Numbered from the stretch's first letter, positions 40,333 through 50,134 are shown. The stretch: DNA of 64,000 bases from Mycobacterium arosiense ATCC BAA-1401 = DSM 45069 (GCF_002086125.1 NZ_MVHG01000002.1:12702-76701), one strand, 5' to 3'. Notes: generated by a model not told the origin, from the sequence alone. A program made the numbers and translations.

Positions 40333-40439
40333 GGGGCCTCCCTTGTTGGGCTTCTCTATGTCCTGCCGCGCCAATGTCCTGACGCGGCGACCGCCTGGGT
40401 CGGTCCGGGAATCAGCGGCGCAGACACCACACCACTAGC

Positions 40440-40462
40440 AAAAAGCCCTGCATAAGCAGGGC
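40440..40462 (-). terminator. Terminator-like hairpin in the infC leader
   Basis: On the minus strand, GCCCTGC and GCAGGGC pair around a TTAT loop, immediately followed by TTTTT. This is a 7-bp GC stem plus U-run, about 110 nt upstream of the infC start. An intrinsic terminator ahead of the first gene suggests attenuation of the infC-rpmI-rplT operon. Confidence 0.6.
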
Positions 40463-40518
40463 CCAATGCCGACCGATCACGGCTGGGAAATACTCGAGCC
40501 GCCCGCGTCGCCCGCGGA

Positions 40519-40539
40519 ACAGGCATCCGCGATGCCTGT
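40519..40539 (-). repeat. Second hairpin in the infC leader
   Basis: Perfect 9-bp arms ACAGGCATC/GATGCCTGT enclose a 3-nt loop, about 57 nt upstream of the terminator-like hairpin in the direction of infC transcription. The two stems do not share sequence in any obvious way, so switching would need a partner I cannot identify by eye. It could also be a protein operator. Confidence 0.6.
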
Positions 40540-40649
40540 GACCGGACCGCTGAACCTTGGAAGATCCGCAACGGGATTTCGTCGGCTCGCGGTGGGAGTG
40601 GGACTCCACTTAACTGTTCCTGGCATTCGCCGGGATGGTCGCAGGCGCC

Positions 40650-40655
40650 AGTTTA
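40650..40655 (-). promoter_or_regulatory. Possible -10 box of the infC operon
   Basis: The minus strand reads TAAACT at 40655-40650, a good TANNNT hexamer in the otherwise gene-free 472-bp gap between infC and lysX. It would start a leader of about 310 nt containing both hairpins. No clear -35 box. Confidence 0.35.
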
Positions 40656-40790
40656 GCAGCCTTGAGGTGGCTTTTAGCATTTCGGCCGGTCGACCGCGCT
40701 GCAGCGGGCCTCGAGGTGGCCCCGAAATCACGTCCAAACTAGTGGCCGTCGCTCTTAGCGCTTCGACAAGCTTTTCACGGATTGAGGGCA

Positions 40791-40796
40791 TATCCT
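40791..40796 (+). promoter_or_regulatory. -10 box of lysX, leaderless transcript predicted
   Basis: TATCCT ends at 40796, placing the predicted transcription start at about 40803-40805, on the GTG chosen for lysX. A TCGACA hexamer at 40763-40768 resembles a -35 box, but its spacing (22 bp) is long. Leaderless messages starting at GTG are common in mycobacteria. Confidence 0.45.
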
Positions 40797-40804
40797 CGCG
40801 GTCT

Positions 40805-43800
40805 GTGACCCTCGCATCTCCAAGTTCGAGGCCCGGTTCGGGCACTCGTTCGGGGCCTCGCGGCAGGTCGAACTCGCGGTATCGCTGGGTGCCGGCGGCG
40901 GCCGGGTGGACCGTGGGCGTCATCGCGACCGTGTCGCTGCTCGGCAGCGTGTCCCCGCTGATCCGGTACCTGATCAGGGTCCCGCGCGAGTTCATCAACG
41001 ACTATCTGTTCAACTTCCCGGACACCAGCATCGCGTGGTCGTTCATCTTGGCCCTGCTGGCCGCGGCCCTGACCGCACGCAAGCGCATCGCCTGGGTGCT
41101 GTTGCTGGCCAACATGATTCTGGCCGCGGCGTTGAACGCCGCGGACATCGCCGCGGGCGACAACACCGCCGCGGAGATCTTCGGCGAGAACCTCGGCTTC
41201 GCCGTTCACATCGTGGCGATCGTCCTGCTGGTGCTGGCCTATCGGGAATTCTGGGCCAAGGTCCGCAGGGGCGCGCTGGTCAAGGCGGCCGCGGTGCTCA
41301 TCGCCGGCGACGTGGTGGGAATCTTGGTGTCCTGGGGCCTGGTCGAGTTGTTCCCGGGGACGCTGGCCCGCCCGGACCGCCTGCCGTATGTGGCCAATCG
41401 GGTGGTCGGATTCGCGCTCGCGGACCCGGACTTCTTCACCGGCCGGCCGCACGTCTTCCTCAACGCGATCTTCGGGTTGTTCGGCGCGCTGGCGCTGATC
41501 TTGGCGACGATCGTGCTCTTTCAGTCCCAGCGCGCCGAGAACGCGCTCACCGGCGAGGACGAATCGGCGATCCGCGGGCTGCTCGAGCTGTACGGCAAGA
41601 ACGACTCCCTGGGCTACTTCGCCACCCGCCGCGACAAGTCGGTGGTCTTCGCCCCAAGCGGACGCGCCGCCGTCACCTATCGGGTCGAGATCGGCGTCTG
41701 TCTGGCCAGCGGTGACCCGATCGGGGATCCGAGGGCGTGGCCGCAGGCCGTGGACGCCTGGCTGGGTCTGTGCCAGACCTACGGCTGGGCTCCAGGGGTG
41801 ATGGGCGCCAGCACCCAGGGAGCGCGAACCTATCGCGAAGCCGGACTCAACGCGCTCGAACTCGGCGACGAAGCCATCCTGCGGACCGCCGAGTTCAAGC
41901 TGTCCGGACCCGACATGCGCGGGGTCCGTCAGGCCGTGACCCGGGCGCGGCGGGCGGGCCTGACCGTGCGGATCCGCCGCCACCGCGACATCAGCCCCGA
42001 AGCGATGACCGAGACCATCACCCGCGCCGACGCCTGGCGCGACACTCAGACCGAGCGCGGCTTCTCCATGGCGCTGGGCCGTCTCGGCGACCCCGCCGAC
42101 GGGGACTGCCTGCTGGTGGAGGCGCTCGACCGCGACGGCAGCGTCGTGGCGATGCTGTCGCTGGTGCCGTGGGGAACCACCGGTGTCTCACTGGACCTGA
42201 TGCGCCGTTCGCCGCAATCGCCCAACGGCACCATCGAGCTGATGGTCAGCGAACTGGCGCTCAACGCCGAACCCCTTGGCGTCACCCGTATTTCGCTGAA
42301 CTTCGCGATGTTCCGCTCGGCGTTCGAACAGGGCGCCCAATTGGGCGCCGGCCCGGTGGCCCGGCTGTGGCGGGGGCTGTTGCTGTTCTTCTCGCGGTGG
42401 TGGCAGCTGGAGACCCTGTACCGCTCGAACATGAAGTACCAACCCGATTGGGTGCCCCGCTACGCGTGCTACGAGGATGCCCGGCTGATCCCCAAGGTCG
42501 GGGTCGCGTCGGTGATCGCCGAGGGCTTTTTGGTCCTGCCGTTCAGCCGGCGCGAGAAGGTGCATACCGGCCACCACCCGGCCGTGCCGGCCAGGCTGGC
42601 GGAGTCGGGCCTGCTGCATCACGACGGGTCGGCGCCGGACGTCAGCGGGCTGCGACCCGGCGACACCATCGGCACCGAAAAGTCGAACGGCCGGCTCCCC
42701 GAACAGGTTCGGGTGCGCCTGGCCAAGCTGGAGAGCCTGCAGCGCAACGGCACCGACGCTTATCCGGTCGGGTCCCCGCCCAGCCACACCGTCGCGAGGG
42801 CGCTCGACGCGGACGATCGCGACGACATCACCGTCTCGGGCAGGATCCTGCGGATCCGCGACTACGGCGGCGTGCTGTTCGCCCAGCTGCGCGACTGGTC
42901 GGGGGAAATGCAAGTGCTGCTGGACAATTCGCAATTGCAGCGCGGGCGAACCGCCGACTTCACCGCGGCCATCGACCTGGGCGATCTAGTCGAGGTGTCC
43001 GGGCACATGGGCTTTTCCAAGAAGGGAACGCGCTCGCTGATCGTCGCCGACTGGCGAATGATCGGTAAGTGCCTGCGGCCCCTGCCGAACAAGTGGAAGG
43101 GGCTGACCGACCCGGAGGCGCGGGTGCGGACCCGCTACGTCGACCTGGCTGTCAATCCCGAGTCGCGCGAGCTGATCAAGGCGCGCGGCGACGTGTTGCG
43201 TTCGGTCAGGCAGACGCTGTTCGCCAAGGATTTCATCGAGGTCGAGACCCCGATCCTGCAGCAGATCCACGGCGGAGCGACCGCCCGGCCCTTCGTCACG
43301 CACATCAACACCTACGACCTGGACCTGTTCCTGCGCATTGCGCCCGAGCTCTACCTGAAGCGGTTGTGCGTCGGCGGCGTGGAGCGCGTCTTCGAATTGG
43401 GCCGCGCCTTCCGCAACGAAGGCGTCGACTTCAGCCACAACCCGGAGTTCACCCTCTTGGAGGCTTACCAGGCCCACGCCGACTACAAGGTGTGGATCGA
43501 CGGCTGCCGGGAGCTCATTCAGAACGCCGCCGAGGCCGCGCACGGCGAGCAGGTGGTGCTGCGGCACGGCGCCGATCGGGGCGACCGCCGGCTCGAGCCG
43601 GTTGACATCTCCGGGATCTGGACGGTCAAGACCGTCTATGACGCAGTGTCCGAAGCGCTCGGCGAGCACATCGATGCCGCCACGTCGCTGCCCGCGCTGC
43701 GCAAGCTGTCCGATGCCGCGCACATCCCCTATCGGGCGCACTGGGACGCCGGCGCGGTGGTGCTGGAACTCTACGAGCACCTGGTCGAGGACCGGACCGA

Positions 43801-44158
43801 GGAGCCGACGTTCTATATCGATTTTCCGACGTCGGTGTCGCCGCTGACCCGGCCGCACCGCACCGAACCGGGCGTCGCCGAGCGGTGGGACCTGGTGGCG
43901 TGGGGCGTCGAGCTGGCCACCGCCTACAGTGAGCTCACCGATCCGGTCGAGCAGCGGCGCCGCCTGCAGGCGCAGTCGCTATTAGCTGCCGGCGGGGATC
44001 CCGAGGCGATGGAGCTCGACGAGGACTTCCTGCAGGCGATGGAGTACGCGATGCCGCCCACCGGCGGGCTCGGGATGGGTATCGATCGGCTCGTCATGCT
44101 CATAACGGGCCGCAGCATCCGGGAGACGTTGCCATTTCCGCTGGCCAAGCCGCATTAG
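40805..44158 (+). CDS. lysX: LysX: fused lysyl-phosphatidylglycerol synthase and lysyl-tRNA synthetase
   Basis: A 1117-residue fusion. Residues about 25-250 hold about six membrane segments. An MprF-type transferase domain follows (about 260-600; [21 protein letters not shown] region, [15 protein letters not shown]). The C-terminal half is a class II lysyl-tRNA synthetase: OB fold ([21 protein letters not shown]), motif 2 ([18 protein letters not shown]) and motif 3 ([16 protein letters not shown]). The synthetase domain charges tRNA-Lys and the membrane domain moves Lys to phosphatidylglycerol, lowering membrane charge and giving resistance to cationic peptides. I chose GTG 40805 from promoter position and because upstream codons look non-coding; a GTG at 40598 (1186 residues) matches the M. 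tuberculosis annotated start and remains possible. Confidence 0.93.
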   Translation: MTLASPSSRPGSGTRSGPRGRSNSRYRWVPAAAGWTVGVIATVSLLGSVSPLIRYLIRVPREFINDYLFNFPDTSIAWSFILALLAAALTARKRIAWVLLLANMILAAALNAADIAAGDNTAAEIFGENLGFAVHIVAIVLLVLAYREFWAKVRRGALVKAAAVLIAGDVVGILVSWGLVELFPGTLARPDRLPYVANRVVGFALADPDFFTGRPHVFLNAIFGLFGALALILATIVLFQSQRAENALTGEDESAIRGLLELYGKNDSLGYFATRRDKSVVFAPSGRAAVTYRVEIGVCLASGDPIGDPRAWPQAVDAWLGLCQTYGWAPGVMGASTQGARTYREAGLNALELGDEAILRTAEFKLSGPDMRGVRQAVTRARRAGLTVRIRRHRDISPEAMTETITRADAWRDTQTERGFSMALGRLGDPADGDCLLVEALDRDGSVVAMLSLVPWGTTGVSLDLMRRSPQSPNGTIELMVSELALNAEPLGVTRISLNFAMFRSAFEQGAQLGAGPVARLWRGLLLFFSRWWQLETLYRSNMKYQPDWVPRYACYEDARLIPKVGVASVIAEGFLVLPFSRREKVHTGHHPAVPARLAESGLLHHDGSAPDVSGLRPGDTIGTEKSNGRLPEQVRVRLAKLESLQRNGTDAYPVGSPPSHTVARALDADDRDDITVSGRILRIRDYGGVLFAQLRDWSGEMQVLLDNSQLQRGRTADFTAAIDLGDLVEVSGHMGFSKKGTRSLIVADWRMIGKCLRPLPNKWKGLTDPEARVRTRYVDLAVNPESRELIKARGDVLRSVRQTLFAKDFIEVETPILQQIHGGATARPFVTHINTYDLDLFLRIAPELYLKRLCVGGVERVFELGRAFRNEGVDFSHNPEFTLLEAYQAHADYKVWIDGCRELIQNAAEAAHGEQVVLRHGADRGDRRLEPVDISGIWTVKTVYDAVSEALGEHIDAATSLPALRKLSDAAHIPYRAHWDAGAVVLELYEHLVEDRTEEPTFYIDFPTSVSPLTRPHRTEPGVAERWDLVAWGVELATAYSELTDPVEQRRRLQAQSLLAAGGDPEAMELDEDFLQAMEYAMPPTGGLGMGIDRLVMLITGRSIRETLPFPLAKPH

Positions 44159-44235
44159 CGGCCGGCCCGAACGTCCGTGGAGCCCAGGGCGAACATTGCG
44201 TGAATTTATTCCAGGCCGGTTAACTTTGGATCACA

Positions 44236-45717
44236 ATGACTCACGTGACAGCACCGACGGACAGCGCTGCGACACAGATCCTGGCAAGTAGCCACACGTC
44301 GCTGATGCATGGCTGGGTGCCGGCGACGGTCCAGGTGCTCGCCGCGACTGTGCTGCTGTTGGCGGTCGGCTGGCGATCGCGGCGCTGGCGCACGGTGTGG
44401 CTGCCGGCCGCGGCGCTGACCGGCGGGGTCGCGGCCTACCTCACGCATTGGTACGTCGTCGACCGCGGGCTCTCCGATGACCCCGCCCCGGCGGCGCTGT
44501 GGCTGTGGATCACGCTGACGGGCATGGCGGCGGCCGTCTTGGTGCTCGGCTGGAGCACCGCGCGCCGCTGGCGGCGCGGCGCCGCGGTGCTGGCCGTGCC
44601 GCTGTGCTTGCTCAGCGCGGCGCTGGTGCTCAACCTGTGGGTCGGCTACTTCCCCACCGTGCAGTCGGCGTGGAGCCAGCTGACGTCGGGCCCGCTGCCC
44701 GATCAGACCGATCAGGCCACCGTCACCGCGATGGCCGCCAACCGGATCCGGCCGCCGCAAGGCACCGTCGTGCCGGTGGCAATCCCTTCCGACGGGTCGC
44801 ACTTCAAACACCGCGGCGAGCTGGTCTACCTGCCGCCCGAGTGGTTCGCGAGCACCCCGCCGCCGGCGTTGCCGACGGTGATGATGATCGGCGGCCAGTT
44901 CAACACGCCCGCGGACTGGACGCGCGCGGGCAACGCGGTCAAGACGATCGACGACTTCGCGGCCGCCCACGACGGCAAGGCGCCGGTGCTGGTGTTCGTG
45001 GATTCCGGCGGCGCGTTCAACAACGACACCGAGTGCGTCAACGGGGTCCGCGGCAATGCGGCCGATCACCTGACCAAAGACGTTGTGCCGTTCATGATCT
45101 CGACCTTCGGGGTCAGCCCGCACCGGTCCAACTGGGGCGTCGCGGGCTGGTCCATGGGCGGCACCTGCGCCGTCGATCTGACCGTCATGCACCCGGACCT
45201 GTTCAGCGCATTCGTCGACGTCGCCGGTGATTTCTTCCCCAATGCCGGCAATAAGGCCCAGACCATCGCCAGGCTTTTCGGTGGAAACGCCGACGCTTGG
45301 GCGGCTTTCGACCCGACCACGGTGATCAGCCGGCACGGGCCGTACCGCGAGGTGGCCGGCTGGTTCGCGATTTCGTCCGACGGCTCGCCGCCGCGCCGTG
45401 ACCTGCAGCTGGCCGACAGCGGCGCCATCCGCCTCGCCGGACGCGAGGCGGCCGCCAACCCCGGCAATCAGACGGCGGCCGCCTATTCGCTGTGCGCGAT
45501 CGGCCGCTCCAACGGAATCGACTGCGCGGTGGTTCCGCAGCCCGGCAAGCACGACTGGCCCTTCGCGGACCGCGTGTTCGCGGCCGCACTGCCCTGGCTG
45601 GCCGGGGAACTGGGCACGCCGGGAATTCCGCGGACCCCGTTGCCCGTCGCATCCCCGCCCGCCGCGGGCACCCCGGTGGTTGTCACGGCCGAGCGATCCA
45701 ACACCGCCAGGCGATAG
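44236..45717 (+). CDS. Membrane-anchored alpha/beta-hydrolase (esterase family), possible aminoacyl-lipid hydrolase
   Basis: A 493-residue protein. The N-terminal 145 residues contain about four membrane segments. An extracytoplasmic esterase domain of the antigen 85/esterase D family follows (about 190-470). The nucleophile is in GWSMGGTCAVDL and the catalytic His in PGKHDWPFA; an Asp is expected near SSDGSPP or in DCAVVPQ. It lies 77 nt after lysX on the same strand and corresponds by position to M. tuberculosis Rv1639c. In Enterococcus faecium (AhyD) and Pseudomonas (PA0919), hydrolases encoded near aminoacyl-phosphatidylglycerol synthases remove the amino acid again. By that precedent this protein may deacylate lysyl-phosphatidylglycerol; this is inference. 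Confidence 0.8.
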   Translation: MTHVTAPTDSAATQILASSHTSLMHGWVPATVQVLAATVLLLAVGWRSRRWRTVWLPAAALTGGVAAYLTHWYVVDRGLSDDPAPAALWLWITLTGMAAAVLVLGWSTARRWRRGAAVLAVPLCLLSAALVLNLWVGYFPTVQSAWSQLTSGPLPDQTDQATVTAMAANRIRPPQGTVVPVAIPSDGSHFKHRGELVYLPPEWFASTPPPALPTVMMIGGQFNTPADWTRAGNAVKTIDDFAAAHDGKAPVLVFVDSGGAFNNDTECVNGVRGNAADHLTKDVVPFMISTFGVSPHRSNWGVAGWSMGGTCAVDLTVMHPDLFSAFVDVAGDFFPNAGNKAQTIARLFGGNADAWAAFDPTTVISRHGPYREVAGWFAISSDGSPPRRDLQLADSGAIRLAGREAAANPGNQTAAAYSLCAIGRSNGIDCAVVPQPGKHDWPFADRVFAAALPWLAGELGTPGIPRTPLPVASPPAAGTPVVVTAERSNTARR

Positions 45718-45722
45718 CGCCG

Positions 45723-46142
45723 GTGCGTTCGGTTGCGCGGGTTCGACGTGCGGTGTTCGCGCGGCACTGCCATCCGCGGAGCGCATGGACCCGGTGGGCG
45801 AGCACGCCGCTGATCCTGGTCCCGGTATGGACCCGACGACGGCGCCATGCGGCCTGGATCGCGCTGTGGCTGGCCGTGAATCCGGTGGTGTTCGGCAAGC
45901 CCGCGCATCATCACGCATGGTCGACGCGGGCGATGCTGGGCGAGGAGCTGTGGATCACCGGCCGGCCCCGCGATGCGGCGATGGTCACCAGTGTCGCGTC
46001 GTCGGCGGCGGCGGTGGGCGCGCTGCTGGCCGCACGCCGGCATCGGCTGCGGCCGGCGCTGATCGCGGTCACCCTGCAGATGGCGTTGACGCTGGTGTAT
46101 TGGGAACAGATGGTTCGCCACCTCGAGCGCCGGTCTCGCTGA
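45723..46142 (+). CDS. Small membrane protein, DUF6653-like
   Basis: A 139-residue protein starting at GTG 45723, 5 nt after the esterase stop. It begins with a basic segment, then HPRSAWTRWASTPLILVPVW, a first membrane helix (AAWIALWLAVNPVVF), a GEELW segment and two further hydrophobic helices. The pattern resembles the DUF6653 family of small membrane proteins, for which no function is established. Its start inside a polycistronic arrangement with the esterase suggests a partner in membrane lipid metabolism, but this is only context. Converges on the EAL-domain gene with 6 nt between stops. Confidence 0.65.
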   Translation: MRSVARVRRAVFARHCHPRSAWTRWASTPLILVPVWTRRRRHAAWIALWLAVNPVVFGKPAHHHAWSTRAMLGEELWITGRPRDAAMVTSVASSAAAVGALLAARRHRLRPALIAVTLQMALTLVYWEQMVRHLERRSR

Positions 46143-46148
46143 CCGTGC

Positions 46149-48008
46149 TCATTGCTGCGGGGGATCGATCCGGACCGACACGGAGCCTTCGGCCAGCAGC
46201 CGCTGGGTCGCCTCGGCGGAGATGGGCCGGCAGAACAAAAACCCCTGCGCGCGCGAACATCCCTCGTGGAGCAGGACGCGCGCCGCGGTCTCGGATTCCA
46301 CGCCTTCGGCGACGACGTCGAGGTCGAGCGCCTGGGCCAGGCCGATGATCGCCCGCACGATGGCGAGGTCGTCCGCGGAGGCACCGAGCTCCAAGACGAA
46401 ACCGCGATCGATCTTCAGCGTCCCCACCGGCAGGGTCCGTAGCAGGCCCATGCCGCTGAACCCGGTACCGAAATCGTCGATGGCGATGTTGATCCCGAGC
46501 TCGGTGAGCCCCAGCAAGGTGGTGCGCGTGTTCACCAGGTCCTGAATAAGCAGGCTTTCGGTGACCTCCAGTCCGATCGACGAACCGTCGAGCCCACACC
46601 GTTTCAGGGTGCTCGCGACGGTGTTGACCAAGTCGTGCGCGACGAGTTGGGCCGGTGAGACGTTGACGCGCAGCATGATGTCGCGCCCCACGCCCTGGGC
46701 CCGCCACTGCGCCAAATGCGCACACGCCGCATTGAGCATCCAGTTGCCAAGCTCCGCGGCGAGATTGATGGATTCGGCCACGGGGACGAATTCGTCGGGA
46801 TGCAACAACCCCCGGGTGGGATGCTGCCAGCGCACCAACGCCTCGACCGCCAGGATCTTTCCCGACCGCATGTCGACCTCGGGCAGGTATGCGATGGTGA
46901 GCGCGTCGGATTCGATGCCGGCCTGCAAATGCAGCTCGATGTCGTTGCGCAGTTCGCGACGGGTGAGCATCTCGGCGGAAAACACCCCGATGCTGTCTCC
47001 CCCGCTTCCCTTGGCGGCGATGAGCGCCTCATCGGCGCGCCGGAGCAGATCCAAGCTCGAATCCGTCCCGGGTAAACCCGTTGCGACGCCGACGCTTACG
47101 GTGCGGTTGAGGACCACACCGTCTATGGTCACGTGGTCCTTGACCTGAGTTCGCAACGTCTCGGCCAGCCGGCGCGCGGCGTCCAAATCCATCGCCGCCG
47201 CGGGAACGACGACGAATGTGTCGCCACCCGGCCGGGCGATCATTCCGTTGCCCGCCATGGCTTCGGTGGTCCGAGCGGCGAAGTCACAGATGAACTGGTC
47301 ACCGGCGGCGTGGCCCAGATAGTCGTTGATCGCTTTGAGCCGGTCCAGATTGAACACCAGCACCGCCACCGGGCCAGGTTGCCCCGCGAGGAAGCGAGAA
47401 TCCAGATGGCTCAACAGGGTTCGGCGGTTGGGCAATGCCGTCAGGTCGTCGTGCTCGGCCTGATAGTGCAGCCGTTCCTCGACGATCAAACGGGCCTGCA
47501 CCTGGGCGAACATGGTGGCAACCACGGTGAGCGTATTGAGCTCGTCCTCGGTCCACGCCCGGTCGCCGTACTTGACGAAACCCAGCGCGCCGGTGGTGAC
47601 GTCACCGGAGAGCAGCGGGACGGATGACAGGGAAATGGCCGGAACGCCGCTGGCCTCCGAGATGGTGCGCTGGTAGTCCTCGTTCGCGGTTTCGGGACGC
47701 AAGACGATCGGCTCTTTGGCATTTTCGCACATGGCGAAGATGGGGTCGGCGTCCGCGAAATAGATCGTGTGCAGCGGGTCGGGGTCGGGGACGTGCGGGC
47801 GCGGCGGCCATTCGGCCACCAACACCGTGGCGCGGATCGTGTGATCGTTATGGCGCAAAAAGCTCACGTCCACGCCGAGGATCGCTACCAGTTCGGCAAG
47901 TATCTCGGTGCTGATGTCCGCGGCAGTGGCGGCGGTTGCCCCCATCAGCTTCGTCGCGACGGAGGTGACGATGGTTGCCAGACTCTTTGGGGCAGCGCTG
48001 TTTTCCAC
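46149..48008 (-). CDS. GAF-GGDEF-EAL cyclic di-GMP protein with degenerate GGDEF
   Basis: A 619-residue cytosolic protein. It has a GAF sensor (about 25-170), a GGDEF domain (about 185-350) and an EAL domain (about 365-610). The cyclase signature reads GGDTF at 261-265, replacing the catalytic/metal Glu by Thr264, so cyclase activity is doubtful and the domain may instead bind GTP as a regulator. The EAL domain looks active: Glu389 (EALVRW), LRVNVSP, LEVTES, IDDFGTGFS, LKIDRGF, AEGVES and QGFLFCRP. Net activity is probably hydrolysis of c-di-GMP. The start is GTG 48008, 8 nt after the upstream fusion gene stop. The domain layout matches M. tuberculosis Rv1354c, encoded elsewhere. Confidence 0.9.
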   Translation of the reverse strand: MENSAAPKSLATIVTSVATKLMGATAATAADISTEILAELVAILGVDVSFLRHNDHTIRATVLVAEWPPRPHVPDPDPLHTIYFADADPIFAMCENAKEPIVLRPETANEDYQRTISEASGVPAISLSSVPLLSGDVTTGALGFVKYGDRAWTEDELNTLTVVATMFAQVQARLIVEERLHYQAEHDDLTALPNRRTLLSHLDSRFLAGQPGPVAVLVFNLDRLKAINDYLGHAAGDQFICDFAARTTEAMAGNGMIARPGGDTFVVVPAAAMDLDAARRLAETLRTQVKDHVTIDGVVLNRTVSVGVATGLPGTDSSLDLLRRADEALIAAKGSGGDSIGVFSAEMLTRRELRNDIELHLQAGIESDALTIAYLPEVDMRSGKILAVEALVRWQHPTRGLLHPDEFVPVAESINLAAELGNWMLNAACAHLAQWRAQGVGRDIMLRVNVSPAQLVAHDLVNTVASTLKRCGLDGSSIGLEVTESLLIQDLVNTRTTLLGLTELGINIAIDDFGTGFSGMGLLRTLPVGTLKIDRGFVLELGASADDLAIVRAIIGLAQALDLDVVAEGVESETAARVLLHEGCSRAQGFLFCRPISAEATQRLLAEGSVSVRIDPPQQ

Positions 48009-48016
48009 GTTCCGGG

Positions 48017-50134
48017 CTATCCTGGTGCGTGCAAACTGGCGCTCAGCGAACGACGCCTGGCCGGCACCGACGGCGGCGGACCGGAAACCAGGCGCAGCAC
48101 GAGGATTTCGTGTTCGTCATCGGCGAGCCCGGCGCGGGCCCGAAAGTCCTCGCGCAGCGTCTTCAGCTCAGCGGCGAAGGCGGGCGACAACGTTTGAAAG
48201 TCGTTGTCGTCGTGGGCGTACAGGAACACCGGTGACACCGGGTGCACGCCGAAGCCGCTCTGTTCGGCGGCGACCCAGAAGGCCTGAAGCGCAGCGCCCC
48301 CACGGGCGTAATCGGTGAGCGCGGAACCCGTCACGACGACCACCGCCAATGCGGCGCTGGCCATGACCCGTTGCCGAGTGACATCACCGAGCACCCCACC
48401 GGCATCCCAGCGCGCCAACTCGACCATGACGTCGGGACGCCGAACGAGTTCCAGGGCGGCCAGCTCACTGGCATCCAGTTCCAGGCAACGGACATCGATT
48501 CCTGTCTCCGGTGACGGGTGAGCCGGAAAACGTAGCTCCGACACCATCTCCGCGTGCAGCCGGGGGGTGAGATAACGGATGCGGTCGGCTTCGGCCAGTA
48601 TGCCTGAAATGGCCGTGATCTGGTCGCGATCCGTGATGAGGTGCAGCCGCGCGCCCTCACCGGCGGCGGCGGCCGTCAACCGGGCGGCTGTGGCCGGTGG
48701 GACCGGCGCGGCACGGCCCGGGTGGCGATTGGTCTGCCGCGCCAGCACCGCCGGGTAGTGTTGCGCCAGTTCGGGGTCGTCACCATCGCCCCACCTCAGC
48801 TCGCCGTGCAGCGCCGTGTGCGAGTGGTCTTCGCGGAAGCCGACCGGGCCCAGCGCGGCGTGCGTGGCCGCCGCGACGCGGGCGTTGAACATTGCCGCGC
48901 CCAAAGCAACCGCGCTGGCCCGAAATTCGACGTCCATAGTGGCGGAATCCTCGGCGGCCAGCAGCAGCTGAAACGAGTTGTCGTCCATGATGATTCGCCA
49001 GGGCTGGGCGTTGCCGCCGGACGGCGCGCGAATGGCGGCACTGGCAACGACTTCGGCGATCCGGAACGTTGCCTCCTTGCCGGCGGCGTCGGCCAAGCCG
49101 TCGGTCGCTGCCGGGAACTCGGCGTCCCGCGGGACCGGCTGGGCCAAACCGTCGAGGGCGCCCGCGATGTCGATCTGCACCCGTCCGGACTTCAGCGGCT
49201 CGCCCAGCCCGATCCGGCGCACCGCTTCGGCCACCGCGGCGGCACCCACCCAGATGTCGCCGGCGAGCTGGGGCCACCCGCCCAATGTCTGTCCGACCTC
49301 GACCAGCGATGCCGCCCCCCGCGCGGAGAGCTGCCGAGCGTCCAGCAGACGCAACAGGTATGGAAGCTTGTCCCGGGTCGACAACCCGCTCAGGGCCGTC
49401 GTGTCCATCTCCCCGAGCAGCCCGTGCATCACCGCTGGCCGCGGTTGCAGGTCGAAGCGCTCGACATCGAGTAGACCTCGATCGCTGGTGGCCATGAGCA
49501 CCGGGATAGCACGGTCGCGGGCCGCCTCGCGCAGCAACATCTTGATGTCCAGCGAATCGGCTTGGTCAACCAGCACATCCAAGCCGTCAAGGAACTCATC
49601 GACCAGCTCGGCGGTCACCTCGGAAGTGAACACCTCCAGGCTCACATACGGATCGAGTTCCGCGATTCGCCGTGCGGCCACGGTGGCTTTGTTGAGACCG
49701 AGATCGAGCACCGTGGCCGGGACGCGATTCAGATTGGATAGCTCGAGCGTGTCACCGTCGGCCAGCCGCAATGCGCCGCAAAGGCCTTGCGCCGCCAAGC
49801 AATACGCGATGGCGTGCCCGGAACTGAGGCCCACGATGCCCACGCGCAGGCGTTGCAGCCGCTCCTGCTCGGCGGAGGTGATGAGGTGGCGATTGCGGTC
49901 GAGCCGGGCAGCACGGAACGCGTCGGGGCCGGCGATGCGCACGACCGCGTTGCGCCAGGGATAGTAGGCCCAACGCCCGCCGGAGTCGATCCCCGCGGAT
50001 TCGGGGCCGAACTCGTCGATGAAGTCGATACCCTGGGTCGCTCTGAGCCGTTCCAGTACTTCGCAATCCGCGGTGAGATGGTCAGCGAGAATTACCGCAC
50101 CGCCGGCCTCGTGGCGCTCGTAGCTATGACCCAT
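48017..50134 (-). CDS. E1-like (ThiF) adenylation domain fused to a nitroreductase-family domain
   Basis: A 705-residue protein. Residues 1-90 are unassigned. An E1-like Rossmann domain follows at 95-330: Gly-rich VGIVGLSSGHA (97-107), Asp in LADGD (125-128), SNLNR (133-137) and Lys149. No Cys pairs for zinc are visible. Residues about 350-680 resemble FMN nitroreductases (AIRAPSGGNAQPWR, 367-380). E1-like enzymes adenylate C-terminal carboxylates; nitroreductase relatives oxidise azolines in peptide natural products or reduce small substrates. The combination is that of M. tuberculosis Rv1355c (annotated MoeY), but a molybdopterin role is not supported by the sequence here. ATG 50134 has GGGAG upstream. 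It lies between the acyltransferase-like gene (31 nt) and the c-di-GMP gene (8 nt). Confidence 0.82.
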   Translation of the reverse strand: MGHSYERHEAGGAVILADHLTADCEVLERLRATQGIDFIDEFGPESAGIDSGGRWAYYPWRNAVVRIAGPDAFRAARLDRNRHLITSAEQERLQRLRVGIVGLSSGHAIAYCLAAQGLCGALRLADGDTLELSNLNRVPATVLDLGLNKATVAARRIAELDPYVSLEVFTSEVTAELVDEFLDGLDVLVDQADSLDIKMLLREAARDRAIPVLMATSDRGLLDVERFDLQPRPAVMHGLLGEMDTTALSGLSTRDKLPYLLRLLDARQLSARGAASLVEVGQTLGGWPQLAGDIWVGAAAVAEAVRRIGLGEPLKSGRVQIDIAGALDGLAQPVPRDAEFPAATDGLADAAGKEATFRIAEVVASAAIRAPSGGNAQPWRIIMDDNSFQLLLAAEDSATMDVEFRASAVALGAAMFNARVAAATHAALGPVGFREDHSHTALHGELRWGDGDDPELAQHYPAVLARQTNRHPGRAAPVPPATAARLTAAAAGEGARLHLITDRDQITAISGILAEADRIRYLTPRLHAEMVSELRFPAHPSPETGIDVRCLELDASELAALELVRRPDVMVELARWDAGGVLGDVTRQRVMASAALAVVVVTGSALTDYARGGAALQAFWVAAEQSGFGVHPVSPVFLYAHDDNDFQTLSPAFAAELKTLREDFRARAGLADDEHEILVLRLVSGPPPSVPARRRSLSASLHAPG

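Noticed and set aside
46149-48008. Calling the GGDEF-EAL protein a dual cyclase/phosphodiesterase.
   Set aside because: The GGDTF motif lacks the essential Glu, so only the EAL activity is supported by the sequence.
48017-50134. Naming the E1/nitroreductase fusion as a molybdopterin synthesis enzyme (moeY).
   Set aside because: There is no Cys-pair zinc site or other MoeB-specific feature, and no molybdopterin genes are nearby; the name would be inherited annotation only.
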